Shown here: piece after piece, positions 9,911 through 18,782 of the stretch
Position numbering within the stretch: position 1 is the first letter of the stretch
How the letters are laid out: each line of letters begins with the position of its first letter
From: Acidobacteriota bacterium
Lineage (GTDB): Bacteria; Acidobacteriota; Blastocatellia; RBC074
Length of the DNA stretch: 64,000 nt
Direction: 5' to 3'
Assembly: GCA_016710075.1 (NCBI GenBank)
Contig: JADJLO010000006.1
Span: 282,857-346,856 of the forward strand
Notes under the pieces: model-generated
What the model saw: only the letters and a program-made list of their open reading frames with translations
Told to the model about the DNA's origin: nothing
Databases searched by the model: none
Made by a program: the position numbers and the translations under genes

Positions 9911-10366
9911 ATGCAAACCAGAACCCCGATGATTCTGATAAAAGAGCAGGCATCGTTCACCGAACTTGTCGACAACCAGGAAGGAATAATCCTGGATCTG
10001 GACAACCTTCATTATTGCACTCTGAATTCAACCGGAGTGTTTCTGTGGAAGTGGATGCGTTCCGAAAAGCAAAGCAGTGTTGAAAGTCTGAGCGCCGCTA
10101 TGGCTGACGCCTTCAATATAGGTTCGGATCTTGCCGAACTCGATGCCTCGTCTTTTCTGGATGATCTCTTCGGCAACGGCCTGATCACTTTTACCGATGC
10201 CACAATTGATGCAGCACCGGCAGACTCGAGTTCCCCCCGTAATTCCGTCTGTCTGCCTGCATATGAAACGCCACACCTGAAACTCTCCAACGCGTTGACT
10301 CAGGTTACGCTCTCCGGCTCATCGACGATCGCGACTGCAGCGATTGCCACCGGAGGCGGGCTTTAA
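9911..10366 (+). CDS. PqqD-like (RRE) protein with lasso-leader-like tail
   Basis: 151 residues. The first ~95 match the PqqD/RRE fold that binds RiPP leader peptides: DLDNLHYCTLNSTGVFLWKWM (residues 29-49) is the hallmark strand plus helix. After a loose linker (about 96-115) the tail has Y118-x2-P121-x-L123-x9-T133. In lasso precursors the recognition pattern is Y-x2-P-x-L-x3-G-x5-T, so spacing is exact and only the Gly position (N127) differs. The remaining 17 residues are Ser/Thr/Ala/Gly-rich and lack the Asp/Glu at position 7-9 needed for a lasso ring. Binder and substrate-like tail thus seem fused in one chain. The next gene is an HPr-kinase-like ATPase. No cyclase, B2-type protease or radical SAM gene is nearby. 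Product and function are unknown. Confidence 0.75.
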   Translation: MQTRTPMILIKEQASFTELVDNQEGIILDLDNLHYCTLNSTGVFLWKWMRSEKQSSVESLSAAMADAFNIGSDLAELDASSFLDDLFGNGLITFTDATIDAAPADSSSPRNSVCLPAYETPHLKLSNALTQVTLSGSSTIATAAIATGGGL

Positions 10367-10373
10367 CAGAACA

Positions 10374-10434
10374 GATTACGAAACAGACGGAATAAATGAA
10401 TCCCGAATTTGTTTATTCCGTTTGTTTTGTAATC
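10374..10434. repeat. Family A palindrome (copy 1)
   Basis: A left arm (10374-10396, starting GATTACGAAACAGACGG) and right arm (10412-10434) pair in 21 of 23 positions; both mismatches are compatible with G-U pairing in RNA. It lies between the PqqD-like and HPr-kinase-like genes. A 29-bp-arm version occurs at 24822-24904. Confidence 0.85.
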
Positions 10435-10483
10435 TTGAATTCTTAACCATCAACATCTGACTCGCGACCAGCCTCCCTGGATT

Positions 10484-11518
10484 ATGCCCGCCATCAGCCT
10501 TTCAATCGGCGGAAAACCAATTCTGATCTCATCGGATCACCCTGAAATCACAGATCTTTTCACGGATTACTTCCGTTATTACAACCCGGAAATCGTCAAT
10601 GAGTCCGAAGGTGAGGCCGGCGGGGATGAGGTTGTCATAAGACTTGATCTGCGGCTTGAGGAGAGGTTCTCGTCCAAAGATGAGTTCATTCCGGCTGAGG
10701 CCCGGTTGTTTTCTAAAACGGGTGTCATCGAGTTATGGGCAGAAAGTGATCAGCCAGGCGGCAGGTATTATTTCGATATGGAGGTGGCCCGATTCATGGC
10801 GGACCCCGCGAAGAGTCGTATTCAGGGGCTGATCACCGGTCAGGCTCTCGATTATCCGCATATTCTGGCGAATACCTATGCCTTGTTTCCACTGTTGCTG
10901 CTGCTTCGTTCCAGCGCAGTTTATCATTTGCATGCGGCTGGAGTTGTTTCACCCGATGGAAAGCTTTGGCTGATATGCGGGGCGCAAAGGGCAGGGAAGA
11001 CTACGCTGACGACTGCTCTGAGTCTGAGCGGATGGCGTCCGATCTCTGATGATTCGCTGCTGATCGGTTTCGATGATGAAGCCGAGAAAGGGCCGGCGCT
11101 GTTTGCGTTGAAGAAAGATTTCCATCTTTCCGATGAGCTTTTCGAGCGGTGGCATGGTTTGAATAATATCAAGCGGCGGCATCATTATCTTGGTCGGACG
11201 TGCGTTGAGGGGTTGGAGTTCTTCGGATCGCAGCAACTGGCGGGCAATATTTTCAGGAAAGCTGACTATATTGTTTTGCCCAGGATTACAGGAGAAGCCG
11301 AAAGTTATCTGGAGGCGATACCGCGTGGTGAGGGGATGCTCAAACTGGCCGAACAAAGCATGTTCTTTCAGCTCTGGCGCGAACATGTTGAACGCCACTG
11401 GAGGCTGCTCGGCGAACTTGGAAAAGGGGCTTCCTGTTTGAGGTTCAATTCCGGCAGGGACCTGCTTGGCGATCCGCACCGGGCGGCGGAGATACTTCAG
11501 ACCGCCGTTCTGACATAG
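10484..11518 (+). CDS. HPr-kinase-like P-loop ATPase/kinase
   Basis: 344 residues. The C-terminal half has an HprK-type P-loop, GAQRAGKT (residues 166-173), followed by the Asp-Asp-Ser stretch (ISDDSLL, 188-193) that follows the P-loop strand in HPr kinases. The histidine pair at Y147-H148 and H150 lies just before, as in this family. The N-terminal ~140 residues do not look like the HprK N-terminal domain, and no HPr or PTS genes are near. HprK-like proteins that sit beside PqqD-like proteins are known from lasso-type RiPP clusters, where some phosphorylate a Ser of the precursor. The Ser/Thr-rich tail of the upstream protein is the obvious candidate substrate; that is inference. The 3' end overlaps the convergent propeller/lectin gene by 22 bp. 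The ribosome-binding site is weak. Confidence 0.8.
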   Translation: MPAISLSIGGKPILISSDHPEITDLFTDYFRYYNPEIVNESEGEAGGDEVVIRLDLRLEERFSSKDEFIPAEARLFSKTGVIELWAESDQPGGRYYFDMEVARFMADPAKSRIQGLITGQALDYPHILANTYALFPLLLLLRSSAVYHLHAAGVVSPDGKLWLICGAQRAGKTTLTTALSLSGWRPISDDSLLIGFDDEAEKGPALFALKKDFHLSDELFERWHGLNNIKRRHHYLGRTCVEGLEFFGSQQLAGNIFRKADYIVLPRITGEAESYLEAIPRGEGMLKLAEQSMFFQLWREHVERHWRLLGELGKGASCLRFNSGRDLLGDPHRAAEILQTAVLT

Positions 11519-13488
11519 AGTTGCTGATCCTGATTCGATCTTGAGAAAACGTAAAGACGGTCGCCTGTCGCAGCCGAAGTCACGGGGATGTCGGACAATT
11601 TGGCATCAGGAAGGGCCTGCCATCCGCTCCAGGTGCCAGTTTCGCTCGCGACATTCAAATATTGGCGGCGATCGGTACCCTTGATGAAAACGTAAAGCTG
11701 ACCGCCGGCGGCTACAGATGTCACGGCGGCGTCGGTCCTTCCATTGCCGGGCAGTTCGGACCAGGGTGTCCAGTTGCCGTCAACCGATCTGGCTTTGAGC
11801 AGAATCCGATTGGATGAGAGGCCTTTTATCAGAACGTAGAGCTCATCCTGGAATGAAACAACTGACGGCGTGACATTGGTGCTCCCGCCTCCAGGGACTC
11901 TGTACCATCCGCTCCAGTAGCGTCCTCCGGGAGCAAGCTCGTTAAGAAATATCTTCTTGTCATTGCTCAGCACACAGACTACCAGCCGGCCGTTTACATT
12001 GGCGCAATTCACACCCGTGCCTGTCAGCATCCCGCCGGGAACGGGCTCCCAGCCTGGATCCATAAACGTTGCCGGAGATTGCTCATCTTCTGTAGTGTAA
12101 TATTTATGATTGATCCCGCCGTCTGAACCCACTGTGAACGCATAAAGCCTGTTGTTGTGGAGGGTGCAGGCGGGAGCATATTCGGTACTGACTCCACCGG
12201 GTTCGGGTTGCCACCCGTCCCAGTCACCGGGATCGACCGGATCCGGCGGGCGGTTCGATGTGTCCGGGTCGGATAGGATTGCTTCATTGAGGACTGCGCC
12301 GGCGCCGAGGGTGTTGATGAATAGCTCCCGATTGCTTTGATCTGTTCCAAAGACGACCAGTTCGCCTTTGAAATTGGGAGCGGCGGCAGGAGCGCGATCG
12401 GTGATGAAGCTTCCGGGTAATGCCTCCCAGGCCGACCATTGAGGCAGGCGCGGCTGTTTGACCGCAAAACAGCCGGCTTCAAGCTCGGTTCCCTGAACAT
12501 AGAACCCAGAGGTTGACCATCGCCCCGGGACGCTGCCAACAGGTTGTTGAGTGTATCCGGATCCATTCGTTGCAACTTCCCAGAGCTCTCCCGTCATTTC
12601 ATTGACTACGATCAAACGACCGCCACGAGTGAGAAGCTGGCTGGAACTTACGCAGAGGATGCGGTTTTCACGCTCCCTGTCGAATGCCAGTTGATTTTGA
12701 TAATAGGTCCCACCCATCGGCGGGATGAATTCGAGGTGCTCAGCGGCGTAACCGATATTTGCGAGCATTCCTATTTCAAGATCTTTATCGATGGCGAATA
12801 TCTCGCCCCCATGAGGATCGTTATCGCCGTATCCTTCGCAACCGACGATGATGTTTTTGGAAAATCTGCCGAAGGTCGAGGGTGCGACGGTGACCCCTTC
12901 GAGTCTGAGCACCATATCGACGAGCAGCTCAAACGACCCGTCGGCATTGACAAGGTAAATCTTGCCGTTCGATTCGACGGCGATGAGCCTGCCGCCGAAC
13001 TCCCCCTCGGTATCGAAGCAGAGGCCTCCCCAGATCCCCGTTCCTTCATTCAAATTCACCCAGACATCATTGAGCACCTCGCCGGTGGCCGAGAGCCTTG
13101 ATATCTCCGTCAATGGTCCGCGCCCGAGAAATATTTCTCCGGGTGTAAATCCCGCCGCTAACGGAGGCCCTGAATCCGGAACTACCGCGATCTTCGATTC
13201 CACTGCCCTGTACATCTGATAGCCGGGTGAAAATCTTCCTCTCGCACCGTCACGGCTGATTGAATTGAGTATCTGCGATCTGCTCCCAAGGTCGATATTG
13301 AATGGCGAGAGCGAGACGAGCAGTCGATCCAGACCACGGTGATAGGCTATCCCTTTGGGGTTGACAACCTCACCGGGACGGACAGTCTCATCGAAATCTC
13401 CCTTAAACGAAACGATCTCGGTAAAATTATATGGATAATCAGTCGGAGCCAAAGTCGCTGAAAATGATTTTGATCGTGGTGGAGGCAT
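11497..13488 (-). CDS. YncE-like propeller fused to PLL-type lectin repeats
   Basis: 663 residues in two parts. Residues ~20-360 look like a seven-bladed propeller that reads stored values (VNPKGIAYHRGLDRLLVSL, GGRLIAVESNGKIYLVNADG, ENRILCVSSSQLLTRGGRL). Residues ~370-663 hold about five PLL-type repeats of ~50 residues, each with a W-x-x-W-x-x-L/V-P-G start and a LYVF-like strand (WTPWSELPGNGRTD, WSGWQALPDAKLSD, QLYVFIKGTD). Such repeats form glycan-binding propellers in fucose lectins of the PLL/PHL group. There is no signal peptide, which is odd for a lectin. The start ATG 13488 has no clear ribosome-binding site. It converges on the HPr-kinase-like gene with a 22-bp overlap. Function unknown. 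Confidence 0.75.
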   Translation of the reverse strand: MPPPRSKSFSATLAPTDYPYNFTEIVSFKGDFDETVRPGEVVNPKGIAYHRGLDRLLVSLSPFNIDLGSRSQILNSISRDGARGRFSPGYQMYRAVESKIAVVPDSGPPLAAGFTPGEIFLGRGPLTEISRLSATGEVLNDVWVNLNEGTGIWGGLCFDTEGEFGGRLIAVESNGKIYLVNADGSFELLVDMVLRLEGVTVAPSTFGRFSKNIIVGCEGYGDNDPHGGEIFAIDKDLEIGMLANIGYAAEHLEFIPPMGGTYYQNQLAFDRERENRILCVSSSQLLTRGGRLIVVNEMTGELWEVATNGSGYTQQPVGSVPGRWSTSGFYVQGTELEAGCFAVKQPRLPQWSAWEALPGSFITDRAPAAAPNFKGELVVFGTDQSNRELFINTLGAGAVLNEAILSDPDTSNRPPDPVDPGDWDGWQPEPGGVSTEYAPACTLHNNRLYAFTVGSDGGINHKYYTTEDEQSPATFMDPGWEPVPGGMLTGTGVNCANVNGRLVVCVLSNDKKIFLNELAPGGRYWSGWYRVPGGGSTNVTPSVVSFQDELYVLIKGLSSNRILLKARSVDGNWTPWSELPGNGRTDAAVTSVAAGGQLYVFIKGTDRRQYLNVASETGTWSGWQALPDAKLSDIPVTSAATGDRLYVFSRSNQDQQLYVRTAV

Positions 13489-13515
13489 AAGATTTAGTCA
13501 GGAGGCGGAAAAAGT

Positions 13516-13538
13516 GGCGCAAACTGACAGTTTGCGCC
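13516..13538. terminator. Terminator after glyA
   Basis: An 11-bp perfect stem, GGCGCAAACTG (13516-13526) and CAGTTTGCGCC (13528-13538), with a one-base centre. T-rich tracts follow on both strands (plus strand 13541-13550; minus strand ACTTTTT). It lies 24 bp after the glyA stop and just before the propeller/lectin gene start. Confidence 0.88.
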
Positions 13539-13561
13539 GCCTTTTTTCTTCATCTTTTTGA

Positions 13562-14851
13562 TTAATCGGCGCTTGTTGCGGAGTCTGAGATGGTAAGACG
13601 GTTGGCGTAAAGCGGAAAGCGGGAGGTGATCTCCCTGACTCCGGTTATGACCTGCCGGCGGGATTCCGCATCCTCGGGGGCGATGAGCACTTCCGTGATC
13701 AGCCGGGCAATCTCCGCCATTTCGGGCTCTTTCATTCCCCTTGTGGTCACCGCCGGGGTGCCGATTCGAATGCCGCTGGCCTTCATCGGAGGATTGGCAT
13801 CGAATGGGATCGTGTTTTTATTGACTGTAATATGAGCCGCTTCCAGCGCACGCTCTGCGTCCTTGCCGGTGACTCCTTTCGAGAAGACATCGACCATGAA
13901 GAGGTGGTTGTCGGTGCCGCCGGAAACGATCCTGAAACCGGCATCGCCGATGCTCTGAGCCATGGCCTGAGCGTTTTTAATTGTCTGAAGCTGATATGAC
14001 TTGAATTCCGGCTGCAATGCTTCCTTGAAAGCCACGGCCTTCGCGGCAATGATGTGGACAAGCGGTCCGCCCTGCATTCCGGGAAATACATTTCTGTCGA
14101 GGTCTTTGGCGAACTGCTCTCTGCAAAGGATCATTCCTGCCCTTGGGCCGCGAAGAGTCTTGTGTGTCGTCGTCGTTACGAAATCGCAATGCGGCACCGG
14201 TGAAGGATGAAGACCGGCGGCAACCAAACCGGCAATGTGAGCAATATCGGCCATGACCAGGGCTCCAACGCTGTGAGCGATCGAGGCTATCCGTTCGAAA
14301 TTTATGATCCGCGAATATGCAGACGCTCCGCAGACTATAAGTTTCGGGTTGTGCTCCCTGGCGAGTCGTTCAATCTCGTCATAATCAATAGTCTCATCCT
14401 CGCGTCTGACGTGATAAGGGACGACATGGAAATTCTTGCCCGAGAAGTTGAGCGGATGTCCATGAGTCAGGTGGCCTCCATGCGAGAGGTCCATTCCGAG
14501 AATAGTATCTCCGTGTCCGCAGGCTGTCATGTAGACCGCCATGTTGGCCTGGCTCCCCGAATGAGGCTGGACGTTTGCATGCTCGGCGCCGAACAACTCC
14601 TTTGCCCGCCCAATTGCCAGGTTTTCAACCACATCGGTGAACTCACATCCGCCGTAATACCTTTTTGACGGATACCCTTCGGCGTATTTGTTGGTGAATA
14701 CCGATCCTGCGGCTTCAAGCACAGATTCAGACACGAAATTCTCGGACGCAATCAGCTCAAGTCCTTCATTCTGCCGCTTCGTTTCGTTCTGAATCGCGGC
14801 AAAAATTTCAGGGTCAACTTCCGAGAGAGTACGATATTGATTCTTCTGCAT
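13562..14851 (-). CDS. glyA: Serine hydroxymethyltransferase
   Basis: PLP enzyme that interconverts serine and glycine and charges tetrahydrofolate with a one-carbon unit; cytoplasmic. 429 residues, usual length. The PLP lysine is K231 in TTTTHKTLRGPRAG. Other family marks are EGYPSKRYYGGCE (58-70), QPHSGSQANMAVY and MADIAHIAGLVAAG with the PLP-ring Asp and His. ATG 14851 follows GAGG by seven bases. It lies 50 bp downstream of rpiB on the same strand, so the two are likely one transcript, ended by the hairpin at 13516-13538. Confidence 0.97.
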   Translation of the reverse strand: MQKNQYRTLSEVDPEIFAAIQNETKRQNEGLELIASENFVSESVLEAAGSVFTNKYAEGYPSKRYYGGCEFTDVVENLAIGRAKELFGAEHANVQPHSGSQANMAVYMTACGHGDTILGMDLSHGGHLTHGHPLNFSGKNFHVVPYHVRREDETIDYDEIERLAREHNPKLIVCGASAYSRIINFERIASIAHSVGALVMADIAHIAGLVAAGLHPSPVPHCDFVTTTTHKTLRGPRAGMILCREQFAKDLDRNVFPGMQGGPLVHIIAAKAVAFKEALQPEFKSYQLQTIKNAQAMAQSIGDAGFRIVSGGTDNHLFMVDVFSKGVTGKDAERALEAAHITVNKNTIPFDANPPMKASGIRIGTPAVTTRGMKEPEMAEIARLITEVLIAPEDAESRRQVITGVREITSRFPLYANRLTISDSATSAD

Positions 14852-14901
14852 TGTTTTAACCTCGAATAAATGAATTATTTAAAAAAATATATTGATGAAA
14901 A

Positions 14902-15351
14902 TTATTGATCATTCTTTTCAATCTGTGCGATCTTCCTGATGCGTTGTTGGTGACGTCCGTCACTGAATTCAGTGGTCATAAAAGTGCGGATGATCGTGTC
15001 GATGGTTTCGAAAGGAGTGGTTCTGGCGCCGACAGCAACGATATTGGCGTCGTTGTGTTCACGCGAAAGCCGGGCGGTCTCTTCGTTCCAGGCGAGCGCT
15101 GCGCGAATTCCGGGCACCTTGTTTGCCGCAATCGACATTCCGATTCCGGAGCCGCAGACCAGTACTCCTCGATCGGCCGCTCCTCCGGCAACTCCAAGGG
15201 CGACCTTTTCGGCATAATCAGGGTAGTCAACCGAGTCTTCGGACGTGGTTCCCAGGTCTTCATAGGGTATCTTCATCGAGTCCAGAGTTGTTTTGATGAA
15301 CTCCTTTCCCTTGAAACCTGCGTGGTCACTGGCAATCAAAACTTTATGCAT
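14902..15351 (-). CDS. rpiB: Ribose-5-phosphate isomerase B
   Basis: Interconverts ribose 5-phosphate and ribulose 5-phosphate in the pentose phosphate pathway. 149 residues, full length for RpiB. The catalytic Cys is C66 in GVLVCGSGIGMSIAANK, and the start IASDHAGFKGKE (residues 6-17) carries the phosphate-binding Asp-His. Later REHNDANIVAVGARTT is also diagnostic. First gene of an rpiB-glyA pair, an arrangement common in bacteria. ATG 15351 has GGAAAGAG upstream. The 108 bp to the divergent glycosyltransferase gene hold the promoters of both. Confidence 0.96.
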   Translation of the reverse strand: MHKVLIASDHAGFKGKEFIKTTLDSMKIPYEDLGTTSEDSVDYPDYAEKVALGVAGGAADRGVLVCGSGIGMSIAANKVPGIRAALAWNEETARLSREHNDANIVAVGARTTPFETIDTIIRTFMTTEFSDGRHQQRIRKIAQIEKNDQ

Positions 15352-15459
15352 CGTACGCTCTTTCCCGGGGAGAAAAACGATTGGATAATGAGACTGATTA
15401 TGCTAACTCAGCGGGTGCGGACGGGCAAGCGGTTGGAGTTGTAGTATTCTGGCGAATCA

Positions 15460-17265
15460 ATGGGCAGGGTCAATTTGGATAATCAGACTGAAAAGACTGC
15501 GAATTGGAAGACTTTCTTATGGAAGCCCGAGATGGGAATGATCCTTTCCTGGCTGTCGATGCTTGTCTTCTCATGGCGAAGATGGACGGCTCCGATTGCC
15601 GACAGCGGGCGCGAAATGGATCTGCCCCTGAGGCTGCTGCGCGGAGAAGTGCTATACAGAGACATCAGCTATCTCTATCCTCCGCTCGCGCCATACTTGA
15701 ACTCTCTGCTTTATCGGGTTTTCGGTCCTCACCTTGATGTCCTGCATTGTGCCGGGATTATCTGCTCGGTCCTGATTGTCGTCATCTCATACAGCATCGC
15801 GCGCAGGATTCTTGACCGAACCGGATCGTCAATTGCGGTGACGGCAATCATCGTTCTTTGTCTTTTCAAACCGTCGGGTAATCTGATCTCGCCATACGCT
15901 TTTGCGGCGCTATACGGCATGATCTTTTCGCTGGCGACTCTTCTTGTTTCTCTGCGGTACGCGGAAACGAAAAATGACCGCGAACTGATTTCCGCCGGCA
16001 TCCTCATCGGCCTTGCCGTCATCACCAAGCAGGAGTTCGGCCTGGCGTCCGCAATTACGATTACCGGAACCCTGACCTTCATATATCGAAATCAATGGAA
16101 GTTTTTTGTCAGGAATCTTCTTGGTGCGGCAATCCCCGCAATGCTGATTGCTCTTCCCGTTTATTCATTTCTGATTTGGCATATTGGCTGGCGGACGATT
16201 GTTGAGGATTGCCACCTTTTCTACACGCATCTGCCGGCATCGGTCGTCTTTTATAATTCTCAGCGGACCGGCATGGATCGCCCATTCCTGTCGATTCTTC
16301 AGATGTTTGGAGCGGAGGCAGTAGCGATCGCGGCATTGAGCCTGGTGGTGATCCTGAGCGACCGGACGCGGAAGACATTTATTCGGTTGATTCCGGTAAT
16401 GGCGGGTTCTGGGATAGTCATCGCCGCGGTTGCTTTCGTCTCGGGGACGCAATGGGACGGCAGTCCGCTGCGTGCCCTGCCGTTGTTGCTTGTTGCGATG
16501 ATCGTATATTCATGGCGTAAGTGCGATCGAAATGCAGACGCCGCTCTCTTCGTGATCTCGGTATATAGCCTTGCAATTCTTGCGCGGGTTTCTCTAAGGG
16601 TGCCAAGCGGAGGCGCCTTCGGAGGATACTTCTTGCCGGCGTCACTGATACTGTTCTGTTATCTCTTCACCGTGGCACTGCCTCGTCTGGCAGGGCAATG
16701 GGCCGAAAATGAGCCGGTGGTCAAACAGGTGCGGATTTATGGAGCAGCCATTCTGATTGTGACTCTGACCATCATGTTGATCGTTTTTGGTATTCGTTTC
16801 CGCAGAAACTACAACATTGAGCTGATTGCAGAGCGAGGTCATCTCTATCTCCCGCGATCCTCCGGGCCGGTCATCAAACAGGCGATCGATTACATCGAAA
16901 CAAGCACTCAACCCGGCGAACAGATCGCCGTGCTGCCGGAGGGAAGCGATATCGTTTTTCTCACAGCCAGGACGACGGCCCTCAGACATCAAATAATGAT
17001 CCCCGGGCTGATGAGCGGCAGTGATGAGCAGACCGCAATCGCCTTACTGGATCGCAATAAGGTGCAATACATCCTCATTGTTAACCGGCCGATGCGTGAA
17101 TTCGGACTGGAAGCCTTCGGAAGAGATTTTTATACAAACCTGGGCGGCTGGATCGATGCTCATTATTCGACTGTTGCAGTTTTTGGCGGCAACGGCAATC
17201 CAGATATCCAGATCGGCGACAGGAACTTTTTCGTGAAGGTGAAGAAGAAAATGAACACGAAATAA
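15460..17265 (+). CDS. GT-C membrane glycosyltransferase (PMT/ArnT-like)
   Basis: 601 residues with about ten hydrophobic helices and a soluble C-terminal tail (~470-601). The first extracytoplasmic loop has D48 in ADSGREMDLPLRLLRGEVLY, followed by RDISYLYPPLAPYLNSLLY. That is the pattern of family 39-like GT-C enzymes, which use a lipid-linked sugar and a catalytic Asp in loop 1. Donor and acceptor cannot be predicted. It is divergent from rpiB and convergent with the MFS gene. The end runs into a degenerate relative of the family A palindrome (17260-17390). Exact family number is uncertain. Confidence 0.8.
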   Translation: MGRVNLDNQTEKTANWKTFLWKPEMGMILSWLSMLVFSWRRWTAPIADSGREMDLPLRLLRGEVLYRDISYLYPPLAPYLNSLLYRVFGPHLDVLHCAGIICSVLIVVISYSIARRILDRTGSSIAVTAIIVLCLFKPSGNLISPYAFAALYGMIFSLATLLVSLRYAETKNDRELISAGILIGLAVITKQEFGLASAITITGTLTFIYRNQWKFFVRNLLGAAIPAMLIALPVYSFLIWHIGWRTIVEDCHLFYTHLPASVVFYNSQRTGMDRPFLSILQMFGAEAVAIAALSLVVILSDRTRKTFIRLIPVMAGSGIVIAAVAFVSGTQWDGSPLRALPLLLVAMIVYSWRKCDRNADAALFVISVYSLAILARVSLRVPSGGAFGGYFLPASLILFCYLFTVALPRLAGQWAENEPVVKQVRIYGAAILIVTLTIMLIVFGIRFRRNYNIELIAERGHLYLPRSSGPVIKQAIDYIETSTQPGEQIAVLPEGSDIVFLTARTTALRHQIMIPGLMSGSDEQTAIALLDRNKVQYILIVNRPMREFGLEAFGRDFYTNLGGWIDAHYSTVAVFGGNGNPDIQIGDRNFFVKVKKKMNTK

Positions 17266-17363
17266 ACGAAAAGTACTGAAATTTTATGATTCGTCTGTTT
17301 TAACCGCTTTGTCTGCCATGTGATAAGGCTGAGCAGGCACATTGACTGTCTGAAAATTTCTGT

Positions 17364-17390
17364 TTCGGTTATTTTGTCTGTTTCGTAATC
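17364..17390. repeat. Degenerate family A repeat arm
   Basis: TTTCGGTTATTTTGTCTGTT and the GTAATC that follows closely match the right arm of the palindromes at 10374-10434 and 24822-24904. The left arm is only weakly present around 17258-17270 (CGAAATAAACGAAAA). It looks like a decayed copy in the gap between two convergent genes. Confidence 0.55.
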
Positions 17391-17398
17391 TTCTTTTC

Positions 17399-18688
17399 TC
17401 AGTGTTCTTTTACCTGAGACTTCGAGATCAGGAAGCAGAAGGCAATGATGGCCAGCAGCAATCCTTCGACAAGCAGAACATATGGCAGGTAGATCTTCTT
17501 GGCGAGAAAGCCGGTGATCAGGCTTCCCAGCGGCATGCCGCCACGGAACGCCAGCATAAAGATGCTCATGACACGGCCTCGCATATCATCGGTGACCAGC
17601 AGTTGTACCAGCGAAGTGATCAGAGAAAAGACGCACATCATGAAAATACTGGCGATGAAGATCACCGGGTAGGCGATCCAGACATTGGGCGCCAGGGTGA
17701 AAGCCATCATCGAAATTCCAAAGCAAATCTGCATCACCAGAGCATATCGGCCTTTGTGCTTGATATGGCCGAAGCTGGCGACGATCAGGGCTCCCACGAC
17801 TGCTCCGACGCCTGAAATGGCCATGAGTATCGCGTTGCCCCTGGCTCCTGTGTGAAAAATGTCTTTTGCAAAGACCGCCAGGAATACGGTCACCTGCATT
17901 CCTAAAAATGTGCATCCGAAGGCGAGAAAGGTGAGCGATCTCAAACCTTCCTGGTGCCAGACAAAATTGAGCCCTTCACGCAACTGGCTTCTCATATTGC
18001 CGACGGCAGCTTTCGGAATATGAGAGACGCTCAGTGACATGAGCGCAAAGATCACGGCCACAAACGAAAGGCTGTTGATGCCGAAACTGACCGATGCCGC
18101 CAGCATTTGATCGGCAAAGATTGCGAAAGGAAAAGTGCTGACCGTAGAACCCACCACCCTGGCCAGCTGGAACTGAATCGAGTTGAGCGCTATTGCATTG
18201 GGCAGGTCCTTCTTGTCGACCAGCATCGGGATCAGCGATTGATATGCCGGGCCACCGAATGCCTGCACGCATCCCGTAAGAAATGCCAGAAGCAGCGCGC
18301 TGCTGACCAGCAACGGCACAGGCGTATTGAAGAAAGCGAGCAGCGCAAGGCTCAACGCGAAGAACAACTGTGCCCACTGTGAGGCGAGCAATATCCTTCG
18401 CCTGTCGAAACGGTCGGCCAGAACTCCGCCAACCAGCGTAAAAAGCAGGATTGGAGCCGTGCTCAGAAATCCATTAAGCCCAAGATAGAAAGGATCGTTG
18501 GTGAGTTGAAGCAGCAGCCACGCGAGCGCCGTTTCCTGAAGCCAGGTTCCGGAACTCGAGGTGAATGCCCCAAACCACAACAGGCGAAAATCCCTGTACG
18601 TGAAAGCGCGAAAAACCCGAGCCAGCGGATTCTCCCTGCTTGCGCTCACTTCTGGAACCGGATCAGGCATTGATGCAGGTTTAGTCAT
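17399..18688 (-). CDS. MFS exporter, EntS-like
   Basis: 429 residues with about 12 transmembrane helices. The start FRAFTYRDFRLLWFGAFTSSSGTWLQETALAWLLLQLT and the loop GGVLADRFDRRRILLASQ (helix 2-3, MFS signature) are typical of the MFS_3 group that includes the enterobactin exporter EntS and various drug/lipid exporters. A second R-G-R loop, TDDMRGRVMSIFMLAFRGGMPLGS, marks the pseudo-repeat. Substrate unknown; no siderophore genes are nearby. The frame allows TTG 18691, but ATG 18688 directly follows, so I use ATG. It sits 94 bp after the Dabb gene, with a hairpin between them. Confidence 0.88.
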   Translation of the reverse strand: MTKPASMPDPVPEVSASRENPLARVFRAFTYRDFRLLWFGAFTSSSGTWLQETALAWLLLQLTNDPFYLGLNGFLSTAPILLFTLVGGVLADRFDRRRILLASQWAQLFFALSLALLAFFNTPVPLLVSSALLLAFLTGCVQAFGGPAYQSLIPMLVDKKDLPNAIALNSIQFQLARVVGSTVSTFPFAIFADQMLAASVSFGINSLSFVAVIFALMSLSVSHIPKAAVGNMRSQLREGLNFVWHQEGLRSLTFLAFGCTFLGMQVTVFLAVFAKDIFHTGARGNAILMAISGVGAVVGALIVASFGHIKHKGRYALVMQICFGISMMAFTLAPNVWIAYPVIFIASIFMMCVFSLITSLVQLLVTDDMRGRVMSIFMLAFRGGMPLGSLITGFLAKKIYLPYVLLVEGLLLAIIAFCFLISKSQVKEH

Positions 18689-18731
18689 CAATCAAAGGTG
18701 TGAAAACTGAAAAGTCGAGAGGGATGAATTA

Positions 18732-18760
18732 GAGCAAGGCCGTCAACGGCGGCCTTGCTC
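18732..18760. terminator. Hairpin between Dabb and MFS genes
   Basis: An 11-bp perfect stem GAGCAAGGCCG (18732-18742) and CGGCCTTGCTC (18750-18760) with a 7-base loop. No long T-run follows on the minus strand, so termination strength is unclear. It separates the Dabb gene from the MFS gene downstream. Confidence 0.5.
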
Positions 18761-18782
18761 AGACTAGTCTCACAAGGCTTTT

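Noticed and set aside
9911..11518. Complete lasso-peptide cluster
   Set aside because: No asparagine-synthase-like cyclase, no transglutaminase-like protease, and the tail has no Asp/Glu at ring position 7-9.
17402..17815. Plus-strand open frame opposite the MFS gene
   Set aside because: Histidine/glutamine/aspartate-rich shadow of the MFS coding strand; no ribosome-binding site.
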